A stretch of 25,224 bases of DNA from Candidatus Omnitrophota bacterium (GTDB lineage: Bacteria > Omnitrophota > Gorgyraeia > Gygaellales > Profunditerraquicolaceae), in the NCBI GenBank assembly GCA_028717045.1, contig JAQUON010000005.1, positions 1 to 25,224 of the forward strand, given 5' to 3'. The position numbers and the translations under genes are program-made. The notes below the pieces were generated by a model. It made no database searches. It was not told where the DNA came from and was given only the letters and a program-made list of their open reading frames with translations. This document shows, in pieces, positions 7,361 through 14,513 of the stretch (the first letter of the stretch is position 1; the number at the start of each line of letters is the position of its first letter).

Positions 7361-8533
7361 TTACCTAACTATCGCCCCGAAAATCATACCGCATATCGTG
7401 GCCATAACAACGACCAAGCTCACATAAACAACAGTCTTTTTCGTGCCTATAACCCCGCGAATAACCAGCATGCTCGGCAAACTCAAGGCGGGCCCAGCCA
7501 AAAGAAGCGCCAGCGCAGGCCCCTTGCCCATACCAGAACCGATAAGCCCCTGTAAAATCGGTACCTCGGTTAATGTGGCAAAATACATAAACGCCGCCAC
7601 GATTGATGAAAAGAAGTTCGCCCTGAAAGAATTTCCTCCGACTAACGCCTCCACCCAGCGAGAAGGAATAACTCCTTCATGACCAACCCTGCCCAAGAGA
7701 AATCCGGATATTAAAACGCCTCCCAAAAGAAGCGGTAATATCTGCAGAGCGAATCCCCAGGTGGCCTGGGTCCAGTCTTTTAACTCGTGTTTCTTAAACC
7801 AGCTAAAAAGAGCATATGTTAAAACCAATAAGAAAAATCCTGTAACCCACCATTTATATGCGTAGATGAGAGTCCATATCCCGGTGTCGCCTTCCAAAGG
7901 CTTGCCCCAATTAGCGAAAACCAGCACAGCAACCATAGAGAAGAAATAAATTATATCTTTCCAAAGCGGCCTTATTGTTTTAACTTCGCCGAACTGAAGG
8001 TCTCCCGAAGCATGACGGGCGTGTTCTTCCTTTAAAAATATAAGGTGCATAAGAATGCCGATAACTACACTAAATAGCACTGCACCTATGGCTCTGGCTA
8101 ATCCTAACTGCCAGCCAAGAATGCGTGCGGTTAAAATAATCGCCAAAACATTTATGGCAGGCCCTGAATATAGAAAGGAAATTGCAGGCCCAAGCCCGGC
8201 TCCCCTTTTGTAGATGCCTGAAAACAGGGGTAGAACCGTACAAGAGCAAACAGCAAGAATTGTCCCTGATATTGAAGCCACACCATAAGAAAGAAATTTA
8301 TTCGCCTTGGCCCCGAAATATTTCATCACTGAAGCCTGACTGACAAAAACAGAAATAGCCCCAGCAATGAAAAACGCCGGGACAAGACAGAACAACACAT
8401 GTTCCCGGGCGTACCATTTGACCAATGCCAACGCCTCAAATATGGCATTTGTAAACCGTAAATTTTCAACCGGCAGGTAGAAGCACGCCAAAAACGCCGC
8501 AACGACATAAAGAAATTTTTTCCATTCCTTCAT
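7361..8533 (-). CDS. arsP: ArsP-like permease (DUF318 family)
   Basis: The 390-residue protein has at least eight hydrophobic segments in two halves, with GPAI/GPAL repeats (LYSGPAINVL at about 122-131 and LLLAGPALSLPSM near 350). Characterised ArsP of Campylobacter exports methylarsenite and trivalent roxarsone and depends on membrane cysteines. Here the CSC pair (Cys96, Cys98 in AVCSCTVLPLF) and Cys49 fit. Some relatives export copper or zinc instead. Co-transcription with arsM, which makes methylarsenite, favours an organoarsenical substrate. The ATG overlaps the DUF134 stop (ATGA) and has a GGGGGAG ribosome site. Confidence 0.87.
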   Translation of the reverse strand: MKEWKKFLYVVAAFLACFYLPVENLRFTNAIFEALALVKWYAREHVLFCLVPAFFIAGAISVFVSQASVMKYFGAKANKFLSYGVASISGTILAVCSCTVLPLFSGIYKRGAGLGPAISFLYSGPAINVLAIILTARILGWQLGLARAIGAVLFSVVIGILMHLIFLKEEHARHASGDLQFGEVKTIRPLWKDIIYFFSMVAVLVFANWGKPLEGDTGIWTLIYAYKWWVTGFFLLVLTYALFSWFKKHELKDWTQATWGFALQILPLLLGGVLISGFLLGRVGHEGVIPSRWVEALVGGNSFRANFFSSIVAAFMYFATLTEVPILQGLIGSGMGKGPALALLLAGPALSLPSMLVIRGVIGTKKTVVYVSLVVVMATICGMIFGAIVR

Positions 8534-8883
8534 TTTTTTCTCCCCCTGATGCTTCCACTCCGCTCAGCATTAACCCCGAGTAATGCCGAAGGGTTGATTA
8601 TTTGGCAACAACCCTGCCCAATCTTAATGGCTTTAATATTTACCAATGCGTCGGTTACTTTTTTATGCGCCGAAGCAAGGATTCGTGAAATAGTAGACTG
8701 ATGAATTTTCATCTGCTTGGCTATCTTTGCCTGATCGTACCTCTCAAGATATGATAACCGCAGGACCTCAAATTCATCCAAATTGAGGATAACGCCTTCA
8801 AGCTCACTTTCGGATTTACACTGCGGCCTGAAACAGCGCTCTCCCGGCTCACACGCCACCCATCTCGTTTTCTTAGGCCTCAT
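8530..8883 (-). CDS. DUF134 family DNA-binding protein, probable operon regulator
   Basis: The 117-residue protein matches the DUF134 family: an N-terminal arm, then LNLDEFEVLRLSYLERYDQ, then a helix-turn-helix resembling sigma factor region 4 at about 46-75 (AKIAKQMKIHQSTISRIL), and the family-typical KVTDALVNIKAIKI. The function of DUF134 proteins is unsettled. It carries five cysteines, Cys11, Cys17 and Cys22 in CEPGERCFRPQC plus Cys92-Cys93; the first three look unusual compared with the family as I recall it. It is the first gene of the arsenic operon, 30 nt downstream of a consensus promoter overlapped by a palindrome, and no ArsR is present. I infer autoregulation and metalloid sensing, not yet shown. 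Confidence 0.85.
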   Translation of the reverse strand: MRPKKTRWVACEPGERCFRPQCKSESELEGVILNLDEFEVLRLSYLERYDQAKIAKQMKIHQSTISRILASAHKKVTDALVNIKAIKIGQGCCQIINPSALLGVNAERSGSIRGRKK

Positions 8884-8899
8884 CGTATCGCCCCTGGTT

Positions 8900-8915
8900 A
8901 TGCATACTTATGCAT
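8900..8915. promoter_or_regulatory. 16-bp palindromic operator candidate
   Basis: ATGCATA at 8900-8906 and TATGCAT at 8909-8915 form a perfect inverted repeat around a 2-bp centre. It covers the last bases of the -10 hexamer and the predicted transcription start of the arsenic operon. A dimeric repressor bound here would block the promoter. The protein most likely to bind is the DUF134 product encoded 17 bp downstream. The palindrome is directly visible; the binding partner is inferred. Confidence 0.6.
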
Positions 8916-8941
8916 TATAAGGTGAAAAAATATATTGTCAA
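8914..8941 (-). promoter_or_regulatory. Sigma-70 promoter of the arsenic operon
   Basis: On the minus strand TTGACA (8941-8936) and TATAAT (8919-8914) are both perfect consensus hexamers, 16 bp apart. Transcription should begin near 8907, giving a leader of about 24 nt before the DUF134 ATG with a modest GGGG ribosome site. Such a strong core promoter normally needs repression, in keeping with the overlapping palindrome. Confidence 0.85.
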
Positions 8942-9150
8942 TGAAATTTTAACTGACGTTGCTTTTTTCTGAAAATTCTCTCCACTTAAACATCTTTTTC
9001 TCTCCTGCGAAAACCTCGATAGGGCGCGCCATACTGCATGAGGAGCGCGACGAAGAGCAAAGGAAAGGTTTACAACAAAAATAACATTTCAGTATTGAGT
9101 ATAGAATGCTGCAAGCGTTGGCCGTAAAGCGTTATGCGGCCGAACTGTGG
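8942..9150. other. Intergenic stretch upstream of the arsenic operon
   Basis: No gene is called. On the minus strand an ATG at 8993 behind CAGGAG opens a 14-codon frame (MFKWREFSEKSNVS) ending at 8949 beside the -35 box; this may be chance. A GC-rich patch at 9019-9066 contains GGCGCGCC and AGGAGCGCGACGAAG (9041-9055), nearly identical to 422-436. A weak GGCCG/CGGCC stem follows the SIMPL gene without a U-tract. Confidence 0.4.
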
Positions 9151-9897
9151 TTACTCCAACTCAAAACTGACCATAATCTGGGCCTTGACGGTAATCTGCC
9201 CAAGCGCAATAGCGCCGGCGCCTTCGGAAGGCATAGCAGCATTCTGAACCACGTTCTGTGTCATCGTTCCTCTATACCCTCTGCCCCAGCCGCCAAAATA
9301 CCCTGACCACCACCCAAACATCCCTTCCTGGATTTTATAGGGCTTGCCGACGGACTGGTTCAATTGTTTTGCCAGGTCATTGGCTTTCTCCTGCGCTGCC
9401 TTGATTGCAAGGGCGCGCGCTTCATCCCTATGCTTCCTCAGTTCTGTGGTGCGGAAGTCTATGCCATGGACGTAGTTTACGCCTGCATCAAGCACGCTGC
9501 TGAGCAGTTCCTCAAACTTGGCAGTATCTCTTAAGGTTATAGAAATATTCTTACGCACAAAATATCCGACAAAATCGCGGTTTTCCCACTGGTCCTTATA
9601 CCGCGGCTCAATGTTGATATAATCGGTCTGAATATGCTTTTCCTCGATTTTGAGTTTCTTTGCAACTGAAATAATTTTCTGCACTGCAAGGTCGTTCTCG
9701 CTTTTGGCCATATTGATATCTTTATTGCGCGTCTCTACGCCCAACGTAAGCACGACCTCATCAGGGACAACTTTAACCTCAGCTTCGCCTGTTACCGTGA
9801 TAAGGCGCGGTTCTTTTAAATCCTGTGCCCAAGCTTGAAAAAACAATAACAAAACCAAGCTTATCGCCAAAAACCCCAGCCGGATGACTTTTCTCAT
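9151..9897 (-). CDS. SIMPL-domain (DUF541) secreted protein
   Basis: The 248-residue protein has a clear signal peptide (MRKVIRLGFLAISLVLLLFF, cleavage likely after AWA at 22-24). A SIMPL/DUF541 domain fills the rest: ITVTGEAEVKVVPDEVVLTLGV at the start, YFVRKNISITLRD in the middle, and ALAIKAAQEKANDLAKQLN near residues 160-180. A Gly/Trp-rich loop (GWWSGYFGGWGRGYRG) precedes the last strand. Members such as E. coli YggE are periplasmic and linked to oxidative stress, but no biochemical role is settled. The ATG follows GGAGG. It is the last gene of the envelope operon, 13 nt after the CBM-like gene. Confidence 0.9.
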   Translation of the reverse strand: MRKVIRLGFLAISLVLLLFFQAWAQDLKEPRLITVTGEAEVKVVPDEVVLTLGVETRNKDINMAKSENDLAVQKIISVAKKLKIEEKHIQTDYINIEPRYKDQWENRDFVGYFVRKNISITLRDTAKFEELLSSVLDAGVNYVHGIDFRTTELRKHRDEARALAIKAAQEKANDLAKQLNQSVGKPYKIQEGMFGWWSGYFGGWGRGYRGTMTQNVVQNAAMPSEGAGAIALGQITVKAQIMVSFELE

Positions 9898-9910
9898 TTT
9901 CGCCTCCTTA

Positions 9911-10519
9911 TTATTGCCCGGTCAATTCCACCTTGTCAAAATACAAAACGCCCTTAGCCTGCGGCCGCGGCTCAAACTGGAAACTCTTTATCGGGTAATC
10001 AAGAACGGCGTTCTTATCGGCGCTGTCAGGCTGCCAATCCCCGCGCGCGAAGAACTCAGGCAGAGGGCACACAATCTGCTTCCAACCCTTAAAATTATCT
10101 TCTATCATGAAACGCCACATCTCATTACCGTTATCCTTGATATCAAAGGCAATCATTGTCTTTGAATCGCTGCCGTACATATAAAAGGTAATGGCTTTTA
10201 CTTTCTGCCAACCGATTGCATCCGGTTTAAGTAGCCAGTCGGTATGCTTCGAATCCAGGCCGAACCCGCGGGCAACCCACATATAGCCGTCGGAAACTGC
10301 ATCATATTTTATTTTAAGCGACTGGCTGCCGGAGTATTTGATATCCCTTGCGCCGGAAACTTCTATCGTAGAGCCGCCCCCTGCGCCAAAATCCACTGTC
10401 CCGGCAGGCCCTCCTATAAGCATGTTCTCAAAATCGTCCAGCAGGATAGTGCTACCCCGCGCAAAAGACACAATACCCAACACAAACCAGCACACCAGGC
10501 ACACACAAAGCCGTTTCAT
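9911..10519 (-). CDS. Secreted CBM11/CIA30-like beta-sandwich protein
   Basis: I read a secreted protein of 202 residues. After a signal peptide (hydrophobic to about residue 18, cleavage near ARG), the mature part begins TILLDDFENM, the opening seen in family 11 carbohydrate-binding modules and CIA30-like domains. Later strands include KVKAITFYMYGSDS, IAFDIKDNGNEMWRF and GVLYFDKVEL, with aromatic residues that could stack on sugars. No catalytic domain is attached. The ATG at 10519-10517 is preferred over the GTG at 10522 because AAAGGAG lies 5 nt before it. It shares one base with the glycosyltransferase stop (TGATG). Sugar binding is inferred from fold resemblance. Confidence 0.7.
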   Translation of the reverse strand: MKRLCVCLVCWFVLGIVSFARGSTILLDDFENMLIGGPAGTVDFGAGGGSTIEVSGARDIKYSGSQSLKIKYDAVSDGYMWVARGFGLDSKHTDWLLKPDAIGWQKVKAITFYMYGSDSKTMIAFDIKDNGNEMWRFMIEDNFKGWKQIVCPLPEFFARGDWQPDSADKNAVLDYPIKSFQFEPRPQAKGVLYFDKVELTGQ

Positions 10520-11760
10520 CACTTCTCCTTTCGTAAAATATAAGATAAAAACATAATTCCGTACCAGGCAAAGATACCGAGAAATATCTCCGTAGGGAGC
10601 CGGTAACGCAGCTCTCCGTCAATATCGGTGAGTATATGCACAAATACGGTTGAGGCGATAAAAAGAAAAATGAGCAAAGGAAGCTTTTGCCTGCGCCACG
10701 CCTCAACCAAGAGGCCGATGTAGCCAAGAGGGAAAATAAGATAAAATATGATGTTGGCGATAAACTGGTGCCGTCCGGAAACGCCTTGCGGATAGGCATC
10801 AAAGAAAAAAGTACTAAAGCGCCTCTTTGTAGCTGATAGGTAGCGGGAAGGCCTCTCTAAAGCCCAACGGATAAAATGGCTCACCGGGGCCCTATTGTTC
10901 ACCAGATACTTGCCTGCCTGATCAGGGTCAGATAATGAAATGCTTTTTGCCAGGACGATTGAGTAATCCGAAGAAAAAACCGGCCTTGAGAACAGGGCAT
11001 AATTCCTGGCAAGCCACGGCGCAAATAAGAGTAGCATCGTAACGCATAATACCGCAAGGCCTGAAAACATCCTCTTTCTTAAAGAACGGAACGCATATAC
11101 AAACCAGGCAAGGGCAAAAGGGATAAACGCCAAGAAAATAGTCCGGCATAATGCAGCGAGGCCCATAAAAATGCCGCAGGTAACGACGTTCTTCATTGAA
11201 TATTTCAGGAATAATTCTTTAAAAGACAAAAATACTGCGATAATCAGGAAGAAATAAAGAGCTTCGGAATACAGCTGGATAGAAGTAAGTATGAAATGAG
11301 GGTTACAGGCATAAAATAAGGCAGAAATAAAGGAGATCTTTCTGTTTACGAACAAATATTGCGCCAGGAAAAATATAAGGATGCTGTTAAGCGAATCAAG
11401 GAGTATCTGGGGGATAAGAAATGAATACACATGATAGCCGAAAAGCACGTAGAAAACCGATAAGAAAAGCGGGTACAACGGAGGATGGGTCTCTGAACCC
11501 GCCACCGGGACAAGCGTGCCGTAATAGGATACGCTTTGGGCCAAATTATTATAGCTGTCCCTGTCTCCTATGATTTGATCGGTAGAATAACCGGCGCCTA
11601 AAAACGGCTTTCCGTCAAGGACCGATTGTGCGTGAGGATCAAAGTTAAGGTAGTAGATCGCCGTAAAAAGCCTTAACGCTACCGCAAAAAGGAACACAAG
11701 CAGCAAAAGCTTTTTGGTTTCCTTTTTTCTATCCGGCATGGAAGGTGAGTCTGTCCGCAT
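10519..11760 (-). CDS. Membrane glycosyltransferase, GT-C type (GT39/ArnT-like)
   Basis: The 413-residue protein has a short charged N-terminus, a transmembrane segment at about 18-37, then a large loop with GDRDSYNNLAQS, whose acidic residues fit the GT-C catalytic loop, and HPPLYPLFLSVFYVLFGYH. About ten further hydrophobic segments follow. Such enzymes transfer sugars from polyprenyl-phosphate donors to lipids, glycans or proteins outside the inner membrane. The start at 11760 has GAGAGG upstream and overlaps the deacetylase gene by 32 nt; a later ATG at 11739 lacks a ribosome site. With the deacetylase and the CBM-like protein it suggests envelope polysaccharide building or modification. 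Donor and acceptor are unknown. Confidence 0.85.
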   Translation of the reverse strand: MRTDSPSMPDRKKETKKLLLLVFLFAVALRLFTAIYYLNFDPHAQSVLDGKPFLGAGYSTDQIIGDRDSYNNLAQSVSYYGTLVPVAGSETHPPLYPLFLSVFYVLFGYHVYSFLIPQILLDSLNSILIFFLAQYLFVNRKISFISALFYACNPHFILTSIQLYSEALYFFLIIAVFLSFKELFLKYSMKNVVTCGIFMGLAALCRTIFLAFIPFALAWFVYAFRSLRKRMFSGLAVLCVTMLLLFAPWLARNYALFSRPVFSSDYSIVLAKSISLSDPDQAGKYLVNNRAPVSHFIRWALERPSRYLSATKRRFSTFFFDAYPQGVSGRHQFIANIIFYLIFPLGYIGLLVEAWRRQKLPLLIFLFIASTVFVHILTDIDGELRYRLPTEIFLGIFAWYGIMFLSYILRKEK

Positions 11761-12580
11761 AAAAGACCTCTCTTGCGCGCGCCTTGAGCTTTAGTTTTGA
11801 TTTCAGGGTTTTAAAAAACTCTAAGGCGCCGATATAGAGCTCCCTCATTGATAACCATACTTCAAATACCATACGTCTTCCCTCAAAGATGCCGAACCGG
11901 CCTAAGGCATACCTATCCCTTGCACAGCTACTCCACGGCCTGGACGCTACTGCTGCATCATAGCCTGCATCCTTGACCATATTTTTTAATCTCGCATTGC
12001 ACTCGCCAAAAGGGTAACTGAACAGATTAACCGGCGAGCCCAGCATTTTCTCAATAATTATTTTAGAATCAGCTATTTCTCTTTTAAGGACCCTGTCTGA
12101 TTTAATGCCTTTTAAAACGCTATGGCTTATGGTATGGCTGCCTGCAGAAACCAGGCCTGATTTCTGCATCCGGCGGATCTGCTCCCACGTTAATTTATTG
12201 GGCCGGCCTACATATTCGGTGACCACAAAAACGGTTGCCGTAAAATCATAGGCTTTGAGGACCGGGTATGCGTAAAGATAGGTATCTTCGTTGGTATCGT
12301 CAAACGTAATCGCGATTGCCCTGGGAGGGATCGGCCTTTTTTCCCGCAGCATCATTGCCAGCGCTTCAAGAGGTATCACTGAATAATGATATGCGTCAAG
12401 CAGCTCCATCTGTTGCCTGAAGGCATGGGTAGAGACAGCCAGTTTATCCTTGGGGTTTGCATTCGGCTTAACTGAATGATACATCAGTACGCGGGTTTCC
12501 AGGCACAGCCAGCCTGCCAGACAAAGCAACGCTGCGCTGCTAACCGCAATTATGGCAATAACTTTTAGCCACTTCCCCAT
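11729..12580 (-). CDS. Polysaccharide deacetylase, NodB homology domain, membrane-anchored
   Basis: The 283-residue protein starts with an uncleaved-looking membrane anchor (residues 5-26) and then a carbohydrate esterase 4 domain. Motif 1 is ITFDD (Asp94, Asp95), motif 2 is SHTISHS (metal ligands His149 and His153), and motif 3 resembles SYPFGECN. VLMYHSV near residue 31 is also typical of the family. It would remove acetyl groups from N-acetylglucosamine-containing polymer in the periplasm. The expected C-terminal catalytic histidine is not obvious in the last 90 residues, so activity could be altered. It is the first gene of the envelope operon, directly after a leaderless-type promoter, and overlaps the glycosyltransferase start by 32 nt. 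Confidence 0.9.
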   Translation of the reverse strand: MGKWLKVIAIIAVSSAALLCLAGWLCLETRVLMYHSVKPNANPKDKLAVSTHAFRQQMELLDAYHYSVIPLEALAMMLREKRPIPPRAIAITFDDTNEDTYLYAYPVLKAYDFTATVFVVTEYVGRPNKLTWEQIRRMQKSGLVSAGSHTISHSVLKGIKSDRVLKREIADSKIIIEKMLGSPVNLFSYPFGECNARLKNMVKDAGYDAAVASRPWSSCARDRYALGRFGIFEGRRMVFEVWLSMRELYIGALEFFKTLKSKLKLKARAREVFYADRLTFHAG

Positions 12581-12586
12581 GGTCTA

Positions 12587-12595
12587 ATTATAGCA
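12587..12595 (-). promoter_or_regulatory. Extended -10 promoter 6 nt before the deacetylase ATG
   Basis: The minus strand reads TGCTATAAT, a TGn extended -10 joined to a perfect TATAAT. Only 6 nt separate it from the ATG at 12580. Initiation at the usual distance would place the first transcribed base at or next to the A of the start codon, giving a leaderless mRNA; no ribosome site is present. There is no clear -35, which extended -10 promoters can do without. The same arrangement recurs at 25145. Confidence 0.65.
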
Positions 12596-12640
12596 AAATT
12601 TTAGCGATTGAAAGCATATTTTATGAGATAGCCTCAACCG

Positions 12641-13177
12641 TCATTTTACCTGCCGGGCACTGAATATGCACCCGCAAAAATGTTGCCGGTAAATCTGCTG
12701 CTCTCTGGAGAACTGCATAGCCTTCTTAAAACCGTCTTCTGTCTTAAAGTCGTAATCCAGGAACATGTCCTTATCTAGAGATTTTCCTATGCGGGATATC
12801 AATCCGCTTTCCTTGTGCGGGCTGATGGTCAGGGTAGTGGTAAAATACGCAAACCCCGCCTCTAGCGCCTTGCGGTAGGAAGCCTCAAGCCTTATTTGAA
12901 AGCATGCCTGGCAGCGCCTGCCTCCCTCTTTTTCCTGTTCCATCCCCTTGACAGCAGCAAACCAGGACTGCGTATCGTAAGGGCCCTGTGCAATAGTAAA
13001 ATGCAGCTTGGCTGCCACCGCTTGGGCGGCTTCGAGGCGCCTTCGGTATTCCTCCGGCGGATGGATGTTGGGATTATAAAAAAAGCCTGTCACTTCAAAA
13101 CCTTCACGCTGCAATCGTTGAGCGGCTGCGCTTGCGCATACGCCGCAACAAATATGAAGAAGTATTTTTCTGTTCAT
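12641..13177 (-). CDS. queH: Epoxyqueuosine reductase QueH
   Basis: QueH carries out the last step of queuosine synthesis, reducing epoxyqueuosine in tRNA to queuosine; it is the non-cobalamin alternative to QueG. The 178-residue protein has the DUF208 signature: HICCGVCAS with adjacent Cys10-Cys11, Cys89 and Cys92 (RRCQACF), and Cys168 and Cys170 (FCGCIFS). These positions bind an iron-sulfur cluster and a further metal in characterised QueH. GFFYNPNIHPPEEYRRR is also typical. It overlaps the flavin reductase stop by 4 nt (ATGA) and is the last gene of the long housekeeping run. No other queuosine gene is in the window. Confidence 0.95.
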   Translation of the reverse strand: MNRKILLHICCGVCASAAAQRLQREGFEVTGFFYNPNIHPPEEYRRRLEAAQAVAAKLHFTIAQGPYDTQSWFAAVKGMEQEKEGGRRCQACFQIRLEASYRKALEAGFAYFTTTLTISPHKESGLISRIGKSLDKDMFLDYDFKTEDGFKKAMQFSREQQIYRQHFCGCIFSARQVK

Positions 13178-13716
13178 CTGGTAACAAAATCCTTTGAACC
13201 GGTGAAAAAAGACCCTCCTAAGTGATAGATAAGCGTTACCTTCTCGGTATTCCAGACATCTTTAAAGAATTCTTCTTCTGCCTTCGCATAAATCACTTCT
13301 CCTACAAATAGTGTGTGGTCGCCGAAAGGGCGCACATCCCGCACGTAGCATTCAAGATATCCGATGCATTCCAATATAAGGGGCGCCTTCATAAGCTTAT
13401 CGGCCCTTAAAGGGGTAAGGCCGGCCTGCGTAAATTTATCCGCATCCCTGCCTGACACCCTTCCGCAATGTACCACTTTATCTAAAATACTGAAATCCGG
13501 CACATTAATCACAAACTCTTCCGATTTCCTGATAAGCTCGGTAGAGAGGTGCTGATTGGCTAACGAAATACCGACTAATGGGGGCTTATGTGAGAGCGGC
13601 ACCTGCCAGGTAACCGTAATGATATTTGCTGTGTCTTTATACAAAGAGGTTACCATAACCACGTTCCCGCTGTTAATCAAACGCAAGTACCTGTCTTTAG
13701 GGACCTCGATCTTCAT
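13174..13716 (-). CDS. Flavin reductase-like FMN-binding split-barrel protein
   Basis: The protein of 180 residues resembles the flavin_reduct family: GNVVMVTSLYKD, then ITVTWQVPLSHKPPLVGISL, then FVINVP and KVVHCGRVSGRDADKF, and a final strand HTLFVGEVIYA. Members bind FMN in a split beta-barrel and reduce flavin with NAD(P)H or act as flavoproteins of unknown substrate. The start is the ATG at 13716, with AAAGGAG 8 nt upstream; an upstream in-frame TTG at 13734 lacks such a site and falls within the MBL stop region. It follows the MBL gene by 11 nt and overlaps queH by 4 nt. The operon gives no clear hint of its partner. Confidence 0.87.
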   Translation of the reverse strand: MKIEVPKDRYLRLINSGNVVMVTSLYKDTANIITVTWQVPLSHKPPLVGISLANQHLSTELIRKSEEFVINVPDFSILDKVVHCGRVSGRDADKFTQAGLTPLRADKLMKAPLILECIGYLECYVRDVRPFGDHTLFVGEVIYAKAEEEFFKDVWNTEKVTLIYHLGGSFFTGSKDFVTR

Positions 13717-13727
13717 GGCTCTCTCCT

Positions 13728-14513
13728 TTAGCAAGTTACCATCATGCCGTCATAGGCACACACAACCTCTGTGCGCAGCTCGCCCGTTAACTGCTGCGCG
13801 AGGATAGAAGGCTTTGCAGAAAGCATGCTCATACCGAAATGCGACAGGATTGCTTTCCGGGGCCTGATGGCAGTGATCAAGCATTTCGCATCATCAAGTG
13901 ATAAGTGGTCGATTTCCGGCCTAGGCTTAAAAAACACTACTCCTATGATCAATACATCTGTTTTGTAAAACGCTTCCAGCCCTTTAAAGTAACGGGTATC
14001 ACTTAACAATCCGATAGTTTGGTTGCCGAGCCTGAATTTAAGCCCGTAGGTCTCAACGTTATGGATATGCAAGGGAGAAGTACGAAAGATAAAATTACCC
14101 GCTTCATATGTCTGTTCCGGATGAAGCAATTCAATCTTCTCCGGGAACGTACGGACATAGCGCAAGATGACGGGATCGTCATCGAGCGCGTCTTTGGGGC
14201 AAAAAACCGCTCCCTTCTTTTTGAACCCGCCTTCGGTCATCGCTTCTATCATTACGTTGATATCGCCGCTATGGTCAAGATGGCGGTGCGTAAGCACGAT
14301 TGCGTCCAGTTGCGAAGGGTCAAGCTTAGGCCTGCTGGCATTACAACGGACAATACTTCCCGGGCCAGGGTCAATTACTACGTTGGTACCGCCGCTTGAA
14401 ACCCATATACCCCCCGATGCACGCAGCTGCTTTATCATCACAAAGCGCGCTCCCGCAGTCCCTAAAAATTTCAGGAACGCTCCCGTATCTTCTTTTTTTA
14501 CTCTTCTAACCAT
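13728..14513 (-). CDS. MBL-fold metallo-hydrolase
   Basis: The 261-residue protein is a metallo-beta-lactamase-fold hydrolase. The metal site is THRHLDHSGD (His76, His78, Asp80, His81). Further ligands probably come from the SPLHIHNVE segment, the Asp in GLLSDTRYF, and the His in AILSHFGM. N-terminal VVIDPGPGS is typical of the fold. It resembles RNase Z or UlaG-like hydrolases more than beta-lactamases, but lacks the long beta-CASP insert of RNase J. Its start overlaps the NYN nuclease gene by 16 nt, which suggests a shared nucleic-acid task, though small-molecule hydrolysis is equally possible. The codons for EAFYKTD are an exact 21-bp copy of those in the NYN gene. Confidence 0.88.
   Translation of the reverse strand: MVRRVKKEDTGAFLKFLGTAGARFVMIKQLRASGGIWVSSGGTNVVIDPGPGSIVRCNASRPKLDPSQLDAIVLTHRHLDHSGDINVMIEAMTEGGFKKKGAVFCPKDALDDDPVILRYVRTFPEKIELLHPEQTYEAGNFIFRTSPLHIHNVETYGLKFRLGNQTIGLLSDTRYFKGLEAFYKTDVLIIGVVFFKPRPEIDHLSLDDAKCLITAIRPRKAILSHFGMSMLSAKPSILAQQLTGELRTEVVCAYDGMMVTC

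Noticed and set aside
8949..8993. 14-codon minus-strand frame with CAGGAG site before the arsenic promoter
   Set aside because: A possible leader peptide, but it ends upstream of the promoter hexamers rather than between promoter and gene, so it cannot act as attenuator.
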